This document shows positions 24,714 through 38,200 of a stretch of DNA of 64,000 nt, one piece after another. The translations under genes were made by a program, and so were the position numbers. Each line of letters starts with the position of its first letter. Position 1 is the first letter of the stretch. Source of the DNA: Xiphophorus maculatus (Eukaryota > Chordata > Actinopteri > Cyprinodontiformes > Poeciliidae); NCBI RefSeq assembly GCF_002775205.1, contig NC_036447.1, positions 15,482,501-15,546,500 of the forward strand, given 5' to 3'. The notes under the pieces are model-generated. The model was not told the DNA's origin. It ran no database searches and saw only the letters and a program-made list of their open reading frames with translations.

Positions 24714-27700
24714 ATGCAGGCTCAGGAGGTCCTCAGACAGCTGCGGATTCCAGAGCTGGACGACTTTCGACAGTATGTCCGAGGCTTTCCTACGAATGCC
24801 CTCATGGGTATGGGCGCCTTCGCCGCCATCACCACCTACTGGTTTGCCTCCAGACCGAAAGCTCTCAAGCCACCATGTGATCTTACACTGCAGTCACTGG
24901 AAATACCTGTGAGTTTTCACAAGTTTTTCTTTCCTTCTTTGTTTTTTCACCATTCCTTTCAGTCTGACGTTCTTTCCAGTATGGTGTACTGGAACAATCA
25001 ATCCTCCGTCCAGTTATAAGAGTGAACATTCCCAAGCAGCTGATCTCATGCTGCAGAAATGAGGAGTAGTTTATCTTACAGCTGGTGAAGTGATCTTTGC
25101 AGGAAATTGGTTTCAGGGATCTTTGGATTTCCATCATCCAGGTTTTTCTTGGATGATGTTGATTTCTGGTTTCTTCAAATCAGTTCTGCTGATTTTATTT
25201 GTAAACCATAGCAGAAAATTGAGAAGTGCTAAAAGAAACTACTACTGCAGTTTCTTTTATTATTTTGAATTTAAGTGAGAACAAGGGCAAGATTATTCCT
25301 GTTTATGCAATCTAGTGGACGTTTCTTGCCGTTATTTGTGCATTGAAAATACTGTTGTTGATTGGAACATCTGAAACTGCAGTTGGTTAATAGTTTTGAT
25401 GCATTTAAAGAATAGAATAAAACAAGTCTGAATCTTTATTTGATCAGCCAAAAATGACCAGATTCCGATTGGTGCCTCTTTGAAAAATGTTGTCAGTTAT
25501 TGCTGACTCAGCAGCCAAAATGTTTATAGTCTTGATTAATTGCAGGGATGCAGGACTCATCATGTCATGTCTCTGTGGATGTTATTTTGCTCTTCTTAGG
25601 GGGAAGATGGTGCCAGAAGGTCAGTCCTAAGTGACAGCGACTGCGAGTACATGACACATTATTACAGCGATGCACAAACAATATATGAGGTGTTCCAGCG
25701 AGGACTCAGGGTGTCAAGTGAGTTTCTGCGCTAAGATGTTGATTCTGAAAACACCTGAAGGGACCAAACGGAGTCAGGATACCATCTCTGTTTTCTGTGG
25801 TAGATAACGGACCTTGCCTTGGGTCGAGGAAGCCAAACCAACCGTATGAGTGGCTGTCTTATCAAGAGGTAAGCTGCAGAGTGCTGCTGAAAGGAAACGC
25901 CTGCTTGAACTCAAATATGCTTTTTTTTTTTTTTTTTAAATGTCCTGTTTTTGACAAGGTCGTGGACAGAGCACAGCACATCGGTTCGGCCCTTCTTCAC
26001 AGAGGTCACTTTCACACAGGCGACAAGTTCGTTGGCATCTTTTCACAAAACAGACCCGAGGTAACTCAAATGTTTGTTTCTTTTAATTAACAAGCCATTG
26101 CTTTAGTTTGATTTCCATTTGATATTAGTCTTCTTGTACATGCAACAATATCTTATATTTATTCATTTTCATTCAGTTTATTTACATAGAGACTCCAGTG
26201 AACAATATCTTCTGGCTAGTGGTAAAAATTTTATACTTTTTCAGCCTCTTAGCTCTGATGTACAGCAAAAAGCTGCTATCATGTGCTTTAATCTGTAAGT
26301 CGAATATTTAGAGACTGTAAACTTTAAAATTTCTATCATGTTTTGATTATTCATGTTTAACTTATTTTCTCTCCGTCCGTCTTTATACAAATAGTTGTAT
26401 ATTGTGCTTCTGATAAGACAGGCTTTCTTCAGTGCAATAATAATATTGATTTAAATTAATCAAACCCATCTGCTCTGTTTTTGCCACAGTGGACGATTTC
26501 AGAGCTGGCGTGTTACACATACAGCTTGGTTGCAGTCCCGCTGTACGACACGCTCGGCACAGAGGCCATCGGCTACATTATTGAAAAAGGTACAAACAAA
26601 TTCCTCCATCACATGCTGTGAACCAGGTACTGAAAAGTTCAACCACTCAGCGTGTCGTCTTTGTCTCTGTTTCAGCCACCATTTCAACAGTGATATGTGA
26701 CGTAGCCGAAAAGGCTCGGATGATCCTGGACTGCATCAGCGGCCAGGGAAAGACCGTGAAGACCATCATTCTCATGGAACCTTTTGACAAGGATCTGGTG
26801 AGCCGAGGAACACAGAGCGGGGTTGAGATTCTCAGTCTGAAGGAGTTTGAGGTGAGGGTCTGACTTGTTTCTGCTCCATAAAAAAATGTAGACTTCTTCA
26901 CTTATGTTGAGAGATTTTTGGTCTGTTTGTTTTGCAGGCCATCGGTGAAGCTAATCATCAGAGGCCAACGGTGAGTAGAAACAGCACAGATCCTCTGACC
27001 TGATAAACAAGACGTGGCTCCTGATTCTTAAGATGCTAATATTATTATTAAAACTCCATCTATAAGACATTACTATTACAATGCACACTTTGATCCAAAA
27101 AATGAGCAACATCTGTCATCTTAACTACAGCCTCCCAAACCAAATGACCTGGCAATCATCTGCTTTACATCTGGAACTACAGGTAAGCCCAGGAATCAGG
27201 CTACTTGGATGCTTTTCAAACAATTATACTATTTTCACACCACAGGATGTGTTTTCTCTATTTTTCTGAGTTTTTCTGTTTTTAATGCAGGAAATCCTAA
27301 AGGTGCAATGCTTACTCATGGAAATGTTATCTCCAACACCGCAGCGTTCATTAAAGTAACACAGGTAAAAAAAAAAAACAAGTCACCTTTAAGATTTTCA
27401 CCTTTACTTCTCTCGCAATGAAATAAATAAAACTGAGAATATGTCCCTGTAAAAACTGAATTTTTAAGATTTTGTCATAATACAGAGGCTTGATAAAATA
27501 TTCATGCCTCAATTTCTTTTAGCTTTTGTCAAAAAACAACTACAAACTTTAAAGCATTTCAATGGCAGTGAAACGATTTTAAGTGATATACCCACAAAGT
27601 AGTGCATCAGAGGTTTGATAGAAAATGTGAATAAACACATTTTCTGAAAAGCAAGAAACACAGCAGACATATTAGGGACAAAGTTAGTTGATTTCACTTT

Positions 27701-30700
27701 TCAATCCTCTGCAAACCCACTAAGACATGTAGATTCACCAAGCAAGGAGATCATTAATCACTGCAGACACCCATGGTAACTTTGGGAAGCACCAGAGATC
27801 CACTACTACTCAGGGTGGGGAGCACCACGGAAACATGAAAAATCCTTCTAATTATAGTAACCAAAATAAGAACATGCCAAAAATAAAAATATGCAAGGCA
27901 TGTCAATAGATTCAATACAAAAGTAGCATTTTTACTCAAGGAACATATTAATTTCCTGTCACTAGTCTTCCCCTGGTAGATCCTCTGATCCCGCCTCCCA
28001 GTGGACATTATCTGTCAATCACAAGTTTGGCCAGAATCTAGAACATTTAGAGTAGGAGTTCCTCATACAGCGCACAGAACTGGGACTGAATGGCTATCAA
28101 CACAACTGCCAACAAGCAAAGCATTGCGACATCAGCACAAAGCATCATTTTCTTGGTGAAGCACGGTGAAAGCAGCGTCATGCTGTGGTAAGAAAACCGT
28201 CTACAGACTTCAGAAAATAAGAGGTTGTGGAGGAGGCTTGTTCCCCTTGCAACACGACAACAGCTAAAAGGTGCTGTCAGAGTTATGATCAAATGTTTTA
28301 GATCAAAGCATATTCATGTTAGTCTCCACAAACCTTTCATAATTTTAATAGTAAAAAACAAAAATGTCATTCCACTTTATACTTATGCACTGCACTGCAT
28401 TTTATCGCTGAACACTAAGTTGTAACGGAACAAAACGTCAAAACTTTCCAGGGGTATTAAAACTTTTTGCGAGGCGTTATTAAGTGTAGATGGATTAGTT
28501 TGATGCCATTTGCCTCTGTTTGATCTTCTCTGATTCCCTCTCTATCCTGCGCCCCCCCACTGCCCCCCTAAACCCATGTGACCTGTTGCTCAGGACACAC
28601 TGAAGCCCAGTTCCAAAGATGTGCTGATCTCCTTCCTCCCTCTGGCCCACATGTTTGAGAGGGTGGTGGAGGTACAGTACCTGAGTGATCTGACTTGCAT
28701 ACCTGCATGTGTTTTCTTTGTGTCCCCTGCAGATACACTGCATGCTGAACCTCCATGACATTCATATATCCTATCTCCCGCTAGCTCACATGTTTGAACG
28801 GGTTGTGCAGGTATGTTGTGGACCTAATATACTGTCCTTAATATTTGCAACAATTTATTGTTATTAGTGGAGAACTATTTTTAGCTTTATAGTAAGGCTA
28901 ACAAAGCCTCATTTTTTAATCCTTTTAACCAGCGCAGAAACTTGAAGTCTGTTTAATTTACTTTTGGGGTCAATAAAGTGTTTTTGAATTGAAAGCTTTT
29001 ATATTCTGGCAAATGAAGCATTGGCGCGAGAGCAAGCAAGCAAATAGTTTATATGCTACTTGGTATATTGAAAAGATATGCAAATAAATCATGTTGTTCT
29101 TGTGGGAAAGATGTTGGTGAAGAGTTTCATACTTAAGATGTAGGAGATCAAACAACTCTTGGGAGGAGAGCAGAATCACAGGTCAGCGTCTGGAGGACAT
29201 GTTTAAGAAATCTAACTTTCTGCCATTTAGAAACTAGAAATAGTTTTAATAATTCTGACAAAACAGGAAAAGATTTAGTCAAATTTAACTCCAGGCAGTA
29301 ATGTGAAGAAAATGGTTATGTGTCTTTTCATCCAGTGCACGTAAATAACTTTTTCCAAGCGTATTTTTACTCAAAATTATGGAACCTTGAGAATCTCATA
29401 CCAGGTTGTGCTCACTACAGACCCACTGCTTTGTCTCCTGAATGGGAGGATGTCAGCTGTAGGCATACACAGCTGCATTTGAAAATGTTGATATGGAGCA
29501 AGTTAATACAAAAGCAGCAGACCCTTATTGCACTACATCAGTGATCAGTTACTTCCAGGCTTATCTTGAGCAACAAACCCATCCTGTTATCCAACGGACA
29601 AACATTAAGAGGAAAAAGCAGCGATGTAACCATTTGATGCAACTGCCTCTCAGCTCTAAGCCATGCTGGGTTCCTTCCCAAGCACATCGGTGCATCTTCA
29701 CTCGCTAAGCTGGCTGCCTTCTCCGGAGCTTCATGTGCAGCTTTTCTTCCCTAAGCTAATTTGGACAATTTTGTCCAATCATCCGATTTATTGGACAAAG
29801 TTGTGTGTGCAAATAAGGAATTTGACTTCTGTTTCAAGCACTCACAGCGTGTAGACATTAAGGCGAGATACATAAACTTTACAGGAAGTAAAATAAAGGT
29901 TAAAAGGAACAGTGCATACATGTATGTGTCTGCACAGCCATTGCTCCTCTGCCAAGCAATGAGGTTCCCCCATTGTGCTGCCTTTCTTGAACCATTATTA
30001 GCATCTCTGTGTTAAAAGAGGTTTTATTTTAAGATAAGACCACCTGAACAAAAGTCAAGCAATCTGTATTCTTCACAAGTTCTCAAGTGGGTGCTCTAAA
30101 ACGTGTGGCAGCACTAGTGTTTACTAAAAGTTAGAAGTTGGGTATGATGGAATAATGCCATTAAGTGTTAGTCCACAAACATCAAGTGATAAGATCAAAA
30201 TTAATTTGTAGAATGCTGCCTTCTAGTGGACAAAAAAATTGCAGTTTTGATTCACCATAGGAATAAGTAGCATGTTTTCTTCGTCAGTGTGTCATCCTCA
30301 TCCACGGGGCACGGATCGGCTACTTCCAAGGCGACATTCGACTCCTAATGGATGATCTGAAAACTCTGCAGCCAACAGTTTTCCCCGTCGTCCCGCGTCT
30401 CCTCAACCGCATGTTTGACAAGGTCAGACAACGCTTGATGTTTCTCCTACTACTCTGCCTCGCCTTGATGTATCTATTGTGTTGCTTTATGTAGTTCATT
30501 TACCTCAATGATGTGAAGAACTTGAGATATTCTCATTTCTCGACAGGTGTTCAGCCAGGCCAACACGCCTCTGAAAAGATGGCTGCTGGATTTCGCCTTC
30601 AGAAGGAAGGAATCTGAGCTGAAAAATGGGGTGATGAGAAAGGACAGCATGTGGGATAAACTCATCTTCAAAAAAGTACAGGTTAGAAAATAGAAACCGT

Positions 30701-33413
30701 ATACTTTAAAAACATTTCACCAGGTCCAAGGTCACAGCATGCACAGCAGTAGATTGTCAGCACAGCTTAATGTGACCTTCTTGATCAACAAATTAAAGGC
30801 ACGTTCTTTGAAACATTTACACTTCAGCGTGAATTTAATCTCCACAGATGAGCCTGGGCGGCCGAGTCAGACTCATGATCACCGGAGCAGCCCCCGTCTC
30901 TCCAACCATCCTGACTTTCCTTCGAGCCGCTCTCGGCTGCCAGGTCAGTCGAACTCATCTGGATCACAACTTCTGTCTTTACCTGGATAGAAATATATTT
31001 ATCATTCTGATTAGAGTCAAAGTGTTTTCATGAACTCTAGGCAGAGTGACCTGACTGGTTATAAGCAATATTGTACACTCTGAACACACACCTCAAAGAA
31101 AAGCATGGGGTCGGCAGCATCATGCTGTGGGAAGTATTTTTGTTAGCAGGGGCAGTTAAGCTGGAGTTAACGGGAAGGCGAATGTAGCTAAATTTGAGCC
31201 AGTGCTGGAAGAAAACAAAAACAAAACAAAAAATCCTGGAAAAGCCTAGAGGCTGGAGGTTCACCGAAAATATTTCACTTTTAATTATTAATTTAATTTA
31301 TTTATGGAAAAAGATACCGGTCCCCAAATATGATAAGTGGGCCATATAAATATTACTATTAACTGATATCACTATTTACTGAACTACTGAAGTTCACTTG
31401 ACTTCACGTCACCACTAGCATCTTTTCTTACAGTTTTACGAAGGCTACGGCCAAACCGAATGCACGGCTGGGTGCACCATGTCCATGCCTGGAGACTGGT
31501 CAGCAGGTAAAAGTTTTGGTTTTCAGAAAGTGTTGCTTAAACTTTATGAGTTTATGAGTAAATGTTATGAGTAAATATAGCATCGGAGGACAAGAATGTG
31601 CAAACAAAAATGAAACTAAACATAAATGTCGCATCCTCAGGTCACGTTGGGCCTCCTCTGCCATGCAATGCGGTAAAACTAGTGGATGTGGCAGAAATGA
31701 ATTACCTAGCAGCAAACGGAGAAGGAGAGGTGAGGATCAACCTTTAACCAGGTGTTTTACTGGCTGATACCAATTTCCAGGATTCTCTAAAGTGCGATCT
31801 ACTGATTACAGTTTTTTTTTTCCTTGAAGACTGTAAAACATACAAACTCATTTGTGTAAGCTTTGCTTTAATTCAGCTGTTGAGTTTAGCAACTATTGAC
31901 CATTAAATCTCAATGATGGAGATAAAAGTTCTGAATTCGACAGAATTTGAACAAATTGCAAGATTATTTTCATTTACACATCAAAGCACGTGTCCCTAAA
32001 CTTTACCCAGTTTTCATTAAGTCCAAAACCAAAGTGCATTAAGGGGCACACTGTTAGTTGAGGTATTTATAGACCAAAATGGTGGCAGTTCTCGGTTTTG
32101 ATGGATTTCATAAATAGAAAAAATCTTAGGCCTGAAAAAAAAAAATATGATAGGTGCATTAAAGCATTTTTACCATACTCTTGTAGAAAGAAATCAACAT
32201 AATCTGTGAAAACAGAAGATACCATCAAGTAGGTGCAGTTAGATTTGGTGAATAGATTAAAGAAGGTAAAGAAGTAGTGGTTTGTTACTCAGTCAAAAGC
32301 CCTGATTCTTTGTATATTTAGACACAATTGTCTTAAACTAAGTGTTGAGGAGGTGACTTTTTGCCTTTTGGCGTGATATTTCGATCTGTAACCTGGTTCA
32401 TTGCAGGTGTGTGTCAAAGGACCAAACGTATTCAAGGGATACTTGAAAGACCCTGAGAGAACAGAAGAGGCAATCGACAAGGATGGATGGCTGCACACAG
32501 GCGACATTGGGAAATGGCTTCCAGTGAGCAAAACGCAGCTGCAACATAAAATTATGATTCAGAAAATGTGGAAGTTTTAAGCTATAAAAATGTGTTTTGG
32601 ATTTGCTGCAGAATGGCATTCTGAAGATCATTGACAGAAAGAAACACATTTTCAAGCTGGCACAAGGAGAGTACATCGCCCCGGAGAAAATAGAGACCAT
32701 CTATAACCGCAGCGATCCAGTGGCTCAGATATTTGTTCATGGGGATAGCTTAAAGGTTAATTATTCATCCAGATGCATTACATTTTAAAAAAATTAACCT
32801 TTTTGTAATGCTGCAACTATTTTGCTCCATTTAACTTTTGTCTTTCTTGTATTTTAGGCATGTCTGGTGGGGATAGTGGTACCAGATCCAGACTTTTTAC
32901 CTATTTGGGCCAAGAAAAAAGGATTTGAAGGATCCTACCTTGAGCTGTGCAAGAACAAGGTTTGATTTAATAAACGCTGCTGTCTAATCGCACAACTCTA
33001 GATTTCAAGTCTGACATGTTTTTTTTTCCATTTAAGGATGTAAAGGCGGCCATTCTAGAGGACATTTTGATTTTGGGCAAAGACGGTGGACTAAAGTCTT
33101 TTGAACAGGTATCTAACGTAAAATATTTCGTCAAATGTCAAAACACTTTGTAGAAGTGATGCAGCAACATATTTCACCAGTTTGAATAGACATGAAAGCA
33201 GCCTTTCAAGAAGATGTAGAACAAAAGGTAAACCATCTGCTCATTTATTCTGATCCCTCTGTTCCTCTGCAGGTGAGAGACATTGCATTACATCCCGAGA
33301 TGTTTTCTGTTCAAAACGGTCTGCTGACCCCCACCCTGAAGGCCAAGAGGAACGAGCTCCGGAGTCACTTCAGAGAGCAGATTGATGAACTTTATGCCAA
33401 AATCAAAATGTGA
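24714..33413 (+). CDS. acsl1: Long-chain acyl-CoA synthetase 1 (ACSL1)
   Basis: ACSL1 joins CoA to long-chain fatty acids through an acyl-AMP, at ER and outer mitochondrial membranes. Coding exons: 24714-24908, 25600-25717, 25804-25868, 25959-26060, 26490-26589, 26676-26851, 26938-26970, 27131-27182, 27291-27364, 28594-28671 or 28733-28810, 30288-30422, 30547-30681, 30848-30943, 31434-31506, 31641-31729, 32407-32523, 32612-32755, 32858-32959, 33037-33108 and 33273-33413. They sum to 698 residues, the human length, with every phase matching. The N-terminus is [20 protein letters not shown], followed by a membrane segment near residues 30-47. The ATP-binding motif TSGTTGNPKGAM is near 276-287, [16 protein letters not shown] near 425, YGQTECTAG near 457 and the linker motif [12 protein letters not shown] near 533. 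The start was chosen by homology at 24714, just past the acceptor; an upstream ATG at 24672 lies in the intron. Confidence 0.98.
27483..28480 (+). mobile_element. Full-span but worn Tc1-like element in acsl1 intron 9
   Basis: Left (near 27483) and right (near 28475) ends are inverted copies of a GCCTTGCAAAAAGTATTCAT-type repeat. Between them are fragments of the transposase region: the 'gcagcgtcatgctgtgg' GSVMLW motif near 28170 and the 'tagatcaaagcatattcatg' region near 28300. The element is about 1 kb and its coding region is in pieces. It lies wholly in the intron. Confidence 0.75.
28594..28671 (+). other. acsl1: acsl1 gate exon, Phe form
   Basis: This 78-base exon encodes 26 residues, ending [15 protein letters not shown]. 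In mammals ACSL1 and ACSL6 choose between a Phe-gate and a Tyr-gate exon, which alters access of the acyl chain to the active site. The acceptor is CTCAG/GAC and the donor GAG/GTACAG, phase 0 on both sides. Confidence 0.93.
28733..28810 (+). other. acsl1: acsl1 gate exon, Tyr form
   Basis: This 78-base alternative encodes 26 residues, ending [15 protein letters not shown], with the same phase as the Phe exon. Only 61 bases separate the two. Including both would keep frame but duplicate the gate segment, and the short spacing should hinder splicing of one to the other. Its first eight residues are quite unlike those of the Phe form. Confidence 0.93.
28880..28990 (+). mobile_element. Possible LINE 3' tail
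   Basis: 'ggggtcaataaagtgttttt' followed by GAATTGAA resembles the 3' ends of fish L2-like LINEs. Only the tail is present, inside an acsl1 intron. Confidence 0.3.
31040..31265 (+). mobile_element. Tc1-like internal fragment in an acsl1 intron
   Basis: 'ggcagcatcatgctgtggga' near 31115 is the GSIMLWG motif of Tc1 transposases, followed by about 130 bases of the same family. No ends remain. Confidence 0.55.
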
Positions 33414-35221
33414 TTTGGAACCAAGTAACTACCACAGCATGGCCAATCAAACAACCGCTTCTTGAGAAGATTCTGTGTATTTTGTCTACCTGGTGATAAT
33501 TCAAGTGATTTTGTAGTTGTGTCAAACAAATAGGGCAACGAATGTCAACTTAATACCTGAAAAATTGCACAGTACTCTTGAAAATAGATACCTGAACTCC
33601 TCATGTCTTCACTGCCAGAAAATGTCAGCACCTAAAAAAAGTTTAGACTTTTATTCTAGGAGAAAATATTCTGAAGTGCTTTTTCATTGACTCAACCACA
33701 ACTATTTATATGCCAAGCTATTTAATGATTTGGTGAGCTATTTAAGTTGGTATTTAATGTGATCACCATGCCTGTAAATAGTGTTTTTGTGCTGGAAAAC
33801 TATATTTGTATGAAGATGTCTGAGACTCTGTAGTTATCTCCTGCATTCCTCTATGTCTCAGCATTGAAGGCTGAAGGGTGGAGTTGGTTAGGATGTATAA
33901 AGAGAAGTTTAGTTAAGAGCCTGTTAGGGTTCATGTGCCTTTGTTTTTGTATAGTGCATGTAAAATACTTAATGTAGCTGTATTGTACAAGCAGAGACGT
34001 CTCTTAAAAAAACAACACATGACTGACTTAAGATGTTAGTCATGATTAGCACAGAGGTTTCCAAAGATCAGGTTTTAAAATACAAAAGGATAAAATAGAA
34101 CATCTTTGCTGTAATATGATCAGCAAAACTGTTGTCTCGTTGTGTGTCAAACATTTTTCAACATGTCACTTAAAGACCTTGTGCTGCTTCTGACCTTCCT
34201 CTGCTTTTTTCTGTCAACTATTCTGACAGAAAAAACAAACCACATAACTTGAAGCATGAAACGACAGTAACTACTTTTTTTAGGACGGATAATAAAAGGC
34301 AGTGGATCAAATTTGGCGTCTTTGTAAATGTTCAGCTCTTCTCATTCACATACAAAAGTAAATCCGAAAATGCAGGATAGTAGCATTAAACCAATTAACT
34401 CAAGACAACACAGTTCACCTCAACAGCTTTACTGGTGAAATGTTTTTAATAAGGAGCAGCTTATGGAAATGGAAATTATAAACTGAAATATCTGTAAAGG
34501 GATTTATGGCTTTTTTTTTCATTGTTTATTTTGAGTTGGTGAAATTGGTGAAAACTTGAAATTGTGGTAAATTTTAAAGATGTGCTGCTAATATTTACTA
34601 AAATGGTACTTTCCTGTATCAATTTGAAAGTTTTATAAAAAAAATGGATGCCACAGGTTTCAAGATAAAAGTTTTTTAAGCTTGTATTTATATATATATA
34701 TTACACGTTTAGAAGGAGGATGTTTTCTTGTGATGATTTTCTGGAAGACGGCGTAGTTAACTCAGAAGTCTTTGTGTGATGGCCTGAAATCTTCAAGTTG
34801 CCTAAAAACAAAGTGTCTCATTTCAATTTAGAGCCATTCTCTGCACAGCTCAATATATCATATCTCTTTGACATTATAAGCTCTGTTGCATTTTTATGTC
34901 TCTTGTATAAAAAATGAGGGAGGGGAATGAAATTTTCTTTGAAAGCATTGGATTGTTGTCAAATAAAATATCTTCTTTCAACATTTTTGTGAAGTTCTCT
35001 GTTGTGTTTATCATTTTATAGGACAACTTTTTGTTTATAAATCTATAAAATATGCGATTCTATTTGGACTTCAGAAACATTTAATAAACAGATTATTGCA
35101 CATTAATAAAGTTATAAGAACATTAAAGTGACTGCAGTATTATTTTTTTACAAAAATGTGTACGATTTGTTTCGGTGTATGTTCTGCTGTGGCGACTGGA
35201 AACACCGATCTTAGTTGCCCG
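33414..35221. other. acsl1 3' UTR and spacer to primpol
   Basis: acsl1 and primpol converge here. The acsl1 3' UTR probably runs to the AATAAA at 34962-34967, about 1.55 kb, leaving roughly 250 bases to the primpol stop. A weaker AATAAA lies near 34289. No other gene seen. Confidence 0.6.
34962..34967 (+). terminator. acsl1 polyadenylation signal
   Basis: AATAAA followed within 25 bases by a T-rich stretch, about 1.55 kb after the stop codon. Confidence 0.55.
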
Positions 35222-38200
35222 CTAGGAGTCAAAGTCTGCCACACATGTGAGTAGAAGCTCATCTGGGATCTCAGTACTTCTTTGTTCAAAATCATTCAGG
35301 CTCTTTAAAAATTCACGCTCGTCCTGCTCATCTCCCCACACTTCAGGAGTCTCCTCTGTCGGATGCATGGAGCTGTTTGGGGCCTGGCTGGGCTCAATGT
35401 TGCCAGAGTCGTCCATTAGGTACGCCTGATCCTCTTCATCCTGTCAGGGAGAAAAAAGACATGCTAACTCTGATACAAATACACAATTTCTTTCATTTTT
35501 TATTCATTTGCTGTAACACAGATTGATATGAACTCACCAGAGTCAGGATGTAGCTGACACAGATCTCTTGTGGAAGTGGGAAACCTGCAACAGAAAATGC
35601 TTCCATCACCACTTTACAACTTCTTCCTCCATAGATACTTTTATTTTGAAATTTTTCATCCAAAAAAATTAAAAAAAAAGAGGTCACCGCATACTTGAGG
35701 ACCTGAAGTTCCTGCAGTCTGGATCATGACACTTCTGGTACCAGACTTCCTCTTTAAGGTCCACAATGATCCTGCAGAGGAGGAGGCGGCCAAATGAGAA
35801 CAACAGCAGCCCACAGACAGCACTCAGAGCTGGAAGCAAGGTGTCATACTTACATGATGTTGTTGCTCTTATGGAACCTGCTCACATTTTCACACCAGCG
35901 GTATTTGGCAATGTCATAGACAAGAAGTTGGTCTGCAGCAAAGTAGTTCCATCGTCGAATGCCTGGTGAGTTCAGGAAGACAGATTCAGAAATCTGGGCC
36001 CCAAGTACGTCCCTGACAACACGGTAACAACTTAATGTTGAAAAACCTACAAAATCCTTGAATTATAACATAGTGGTGCAAGATATTATTCCAGAAATGA
36101 TAAATCAATGGTAAAAGACATTTCCCTTCTATAATAAGACACTAGTTTAAGGGATTCAATTGAATTTCAGCTAAAATTGAATTAGCAGAAATTCAATTTT
36201 CAAAAGATGTGTAGAAAGATTTTTTTCTGTTGTTTTTTTGTTTGTTATTATTGGAAAAGTAAACAGGTTTTTCCAGAAGTGCCTCTTGCGATCAGACTTA
36301 CTTCCCTGAACTCCATCCTTTCTGACCAAGGCAAACACAAAGTTGTCCACTTCTTTGTAAGGAGAAGACAGGCAGCCAGAAAATGTGCCTGTCAGAAATA
36401 AAAAAAGCAGTTTTGAGCGAAAGTATTCAAAGTAATTATAAAAAAAACAACATAACACTTTGCACCGTTTGCTCAATGCATTCATGCAAGCTAGAAAACT
36501 TCTATGACATATAAAACAAGGAATATTTACCATTTTGAAGGGGAAAGAAACTATCGAAGACTTTTCAACTTCACTGTTTAGCAGACGTTCAACACGCAGC
36601 AGTGTATAATGATTTGTGTGATATGGAGAATAGAAATATTGTTAAATTAAGTTTGGCATTACCTTGATTTGAATCGAGTCCCTGCTGACTTTGTGCTGTT
36701 GGACTTTTAACATCTTTTGTTTCTGGGGCGTCCCATGTAAGAATCCTCTGGCCCGTGAAACTAATAATAATAAAAAAAAAAAAAACAAGTGTCAGTCCAA
36801 ACGTCAACCACTTAGAAACTGAAATTTTTACGTTTAAAACATTTCAAAAGCTCAAATGTACCTGACATTACACACTAAAGATGCCAGGAAGACATTTTCC
36901 TCAGCAGACTTTTCTTTATCAGGTTTGGCAGTGAACTGGTTGTCTTCAGCCACGGTGAATGCTGCGTTCCTCCCCACCTTTGAGGACTTGTACAGCCGAA
37001 AGTTCCTGTTCTTGGTGTACACACCTGTTTGTGTAAATTCATGCTAGTAAAATCCAGACATTTAAGACATAAAAATTATTTACAAAGAGTCCACTGACAT
37101 AAATTTTCCTTAGACTTATCACTCTAATGTTTATTCATGAGAAGAAATGCAAAAAATGTAAAGATGCTAACAAGATTCTTTTAAAGTTCATTTGATTGAC
37201 TTTAAAGCTTTTAATGATCATCATCTGTTTTCAACTTCCAAACCCTCCAGAGCTCTTTGGTCTGCTGGGAAAGGTTTCTTATCATAATCTAATTTAAAAA
37301 CTAAAATTTGAGGTGATGATTTATTTTTTAATGTTGGCCCTTTTCCCACCCACGGGAGAATTCACACAGATCTGAGGGCCACAAAAAGCTTTGATGTTAT
37401 TAAAACAAACAAACAAAAAAGAAGTTCTAATCAATATTTATTTTTGATGTTTCTTGGAAAACTTTAGGTATATTTTTATCAACTTAATCCTAAAACCTGA
37501 TTTTTTTAAACTAAAAAAATAAATACATTTAAATACATTTAATATTGAGTAATTTGTTTATTTAATTTTGTTTTGCTCAATAAAAACACTGTGGTTCGTC
37601 TCACCCAGATCAACAAAAAGACCGCTACGACCGTCCTTGTTTTTCACCAGCAGGAAGCTGAGATCTCTCACTTCCTGTTTCTGCCTTTTCGCATCTGGAC
37701 TCTGAGCTAGTTCAGAATCAATATTTGTGCTGCAATGAGAAGAAGAAGAATTATGCAAGGTTATGACAAGTGGACATTTATTTTGACAAGTCTTAAAAAG
37801 AAAACGGACTGTCTGTTGTCTGTCAGTGAAATGTCCTCTTTATGAAGACGGCTGTCGCTTTTGAGCTTGCTTATCACGGGTTGAAGAATAGCATGGATGA
37901 ATCTACCTAAAAGATAATAATAAGAAATATCAGCTCAATAATCAAAGGAAACCCCCCATTTTATGGTCTCCATCTGAGGCGCGACATACCAACATGGATG
38001 TTGTCTTTAAAAGCTGCGCTTTGTAGCATGAAGATAAGATGTCGACTGAACTTTTCCTCTGTGCTGGAGTCCAGGTTCAGCACATTTTTCACAGAGCATT
38101 CAATCCCATAAACTTCCACCAACTTGTTGCAGACATACTGCCAACACACACCAACAAAGGCAGTGTTAAGGCAACATACTCAGGGGCCACTTTATTAGAT

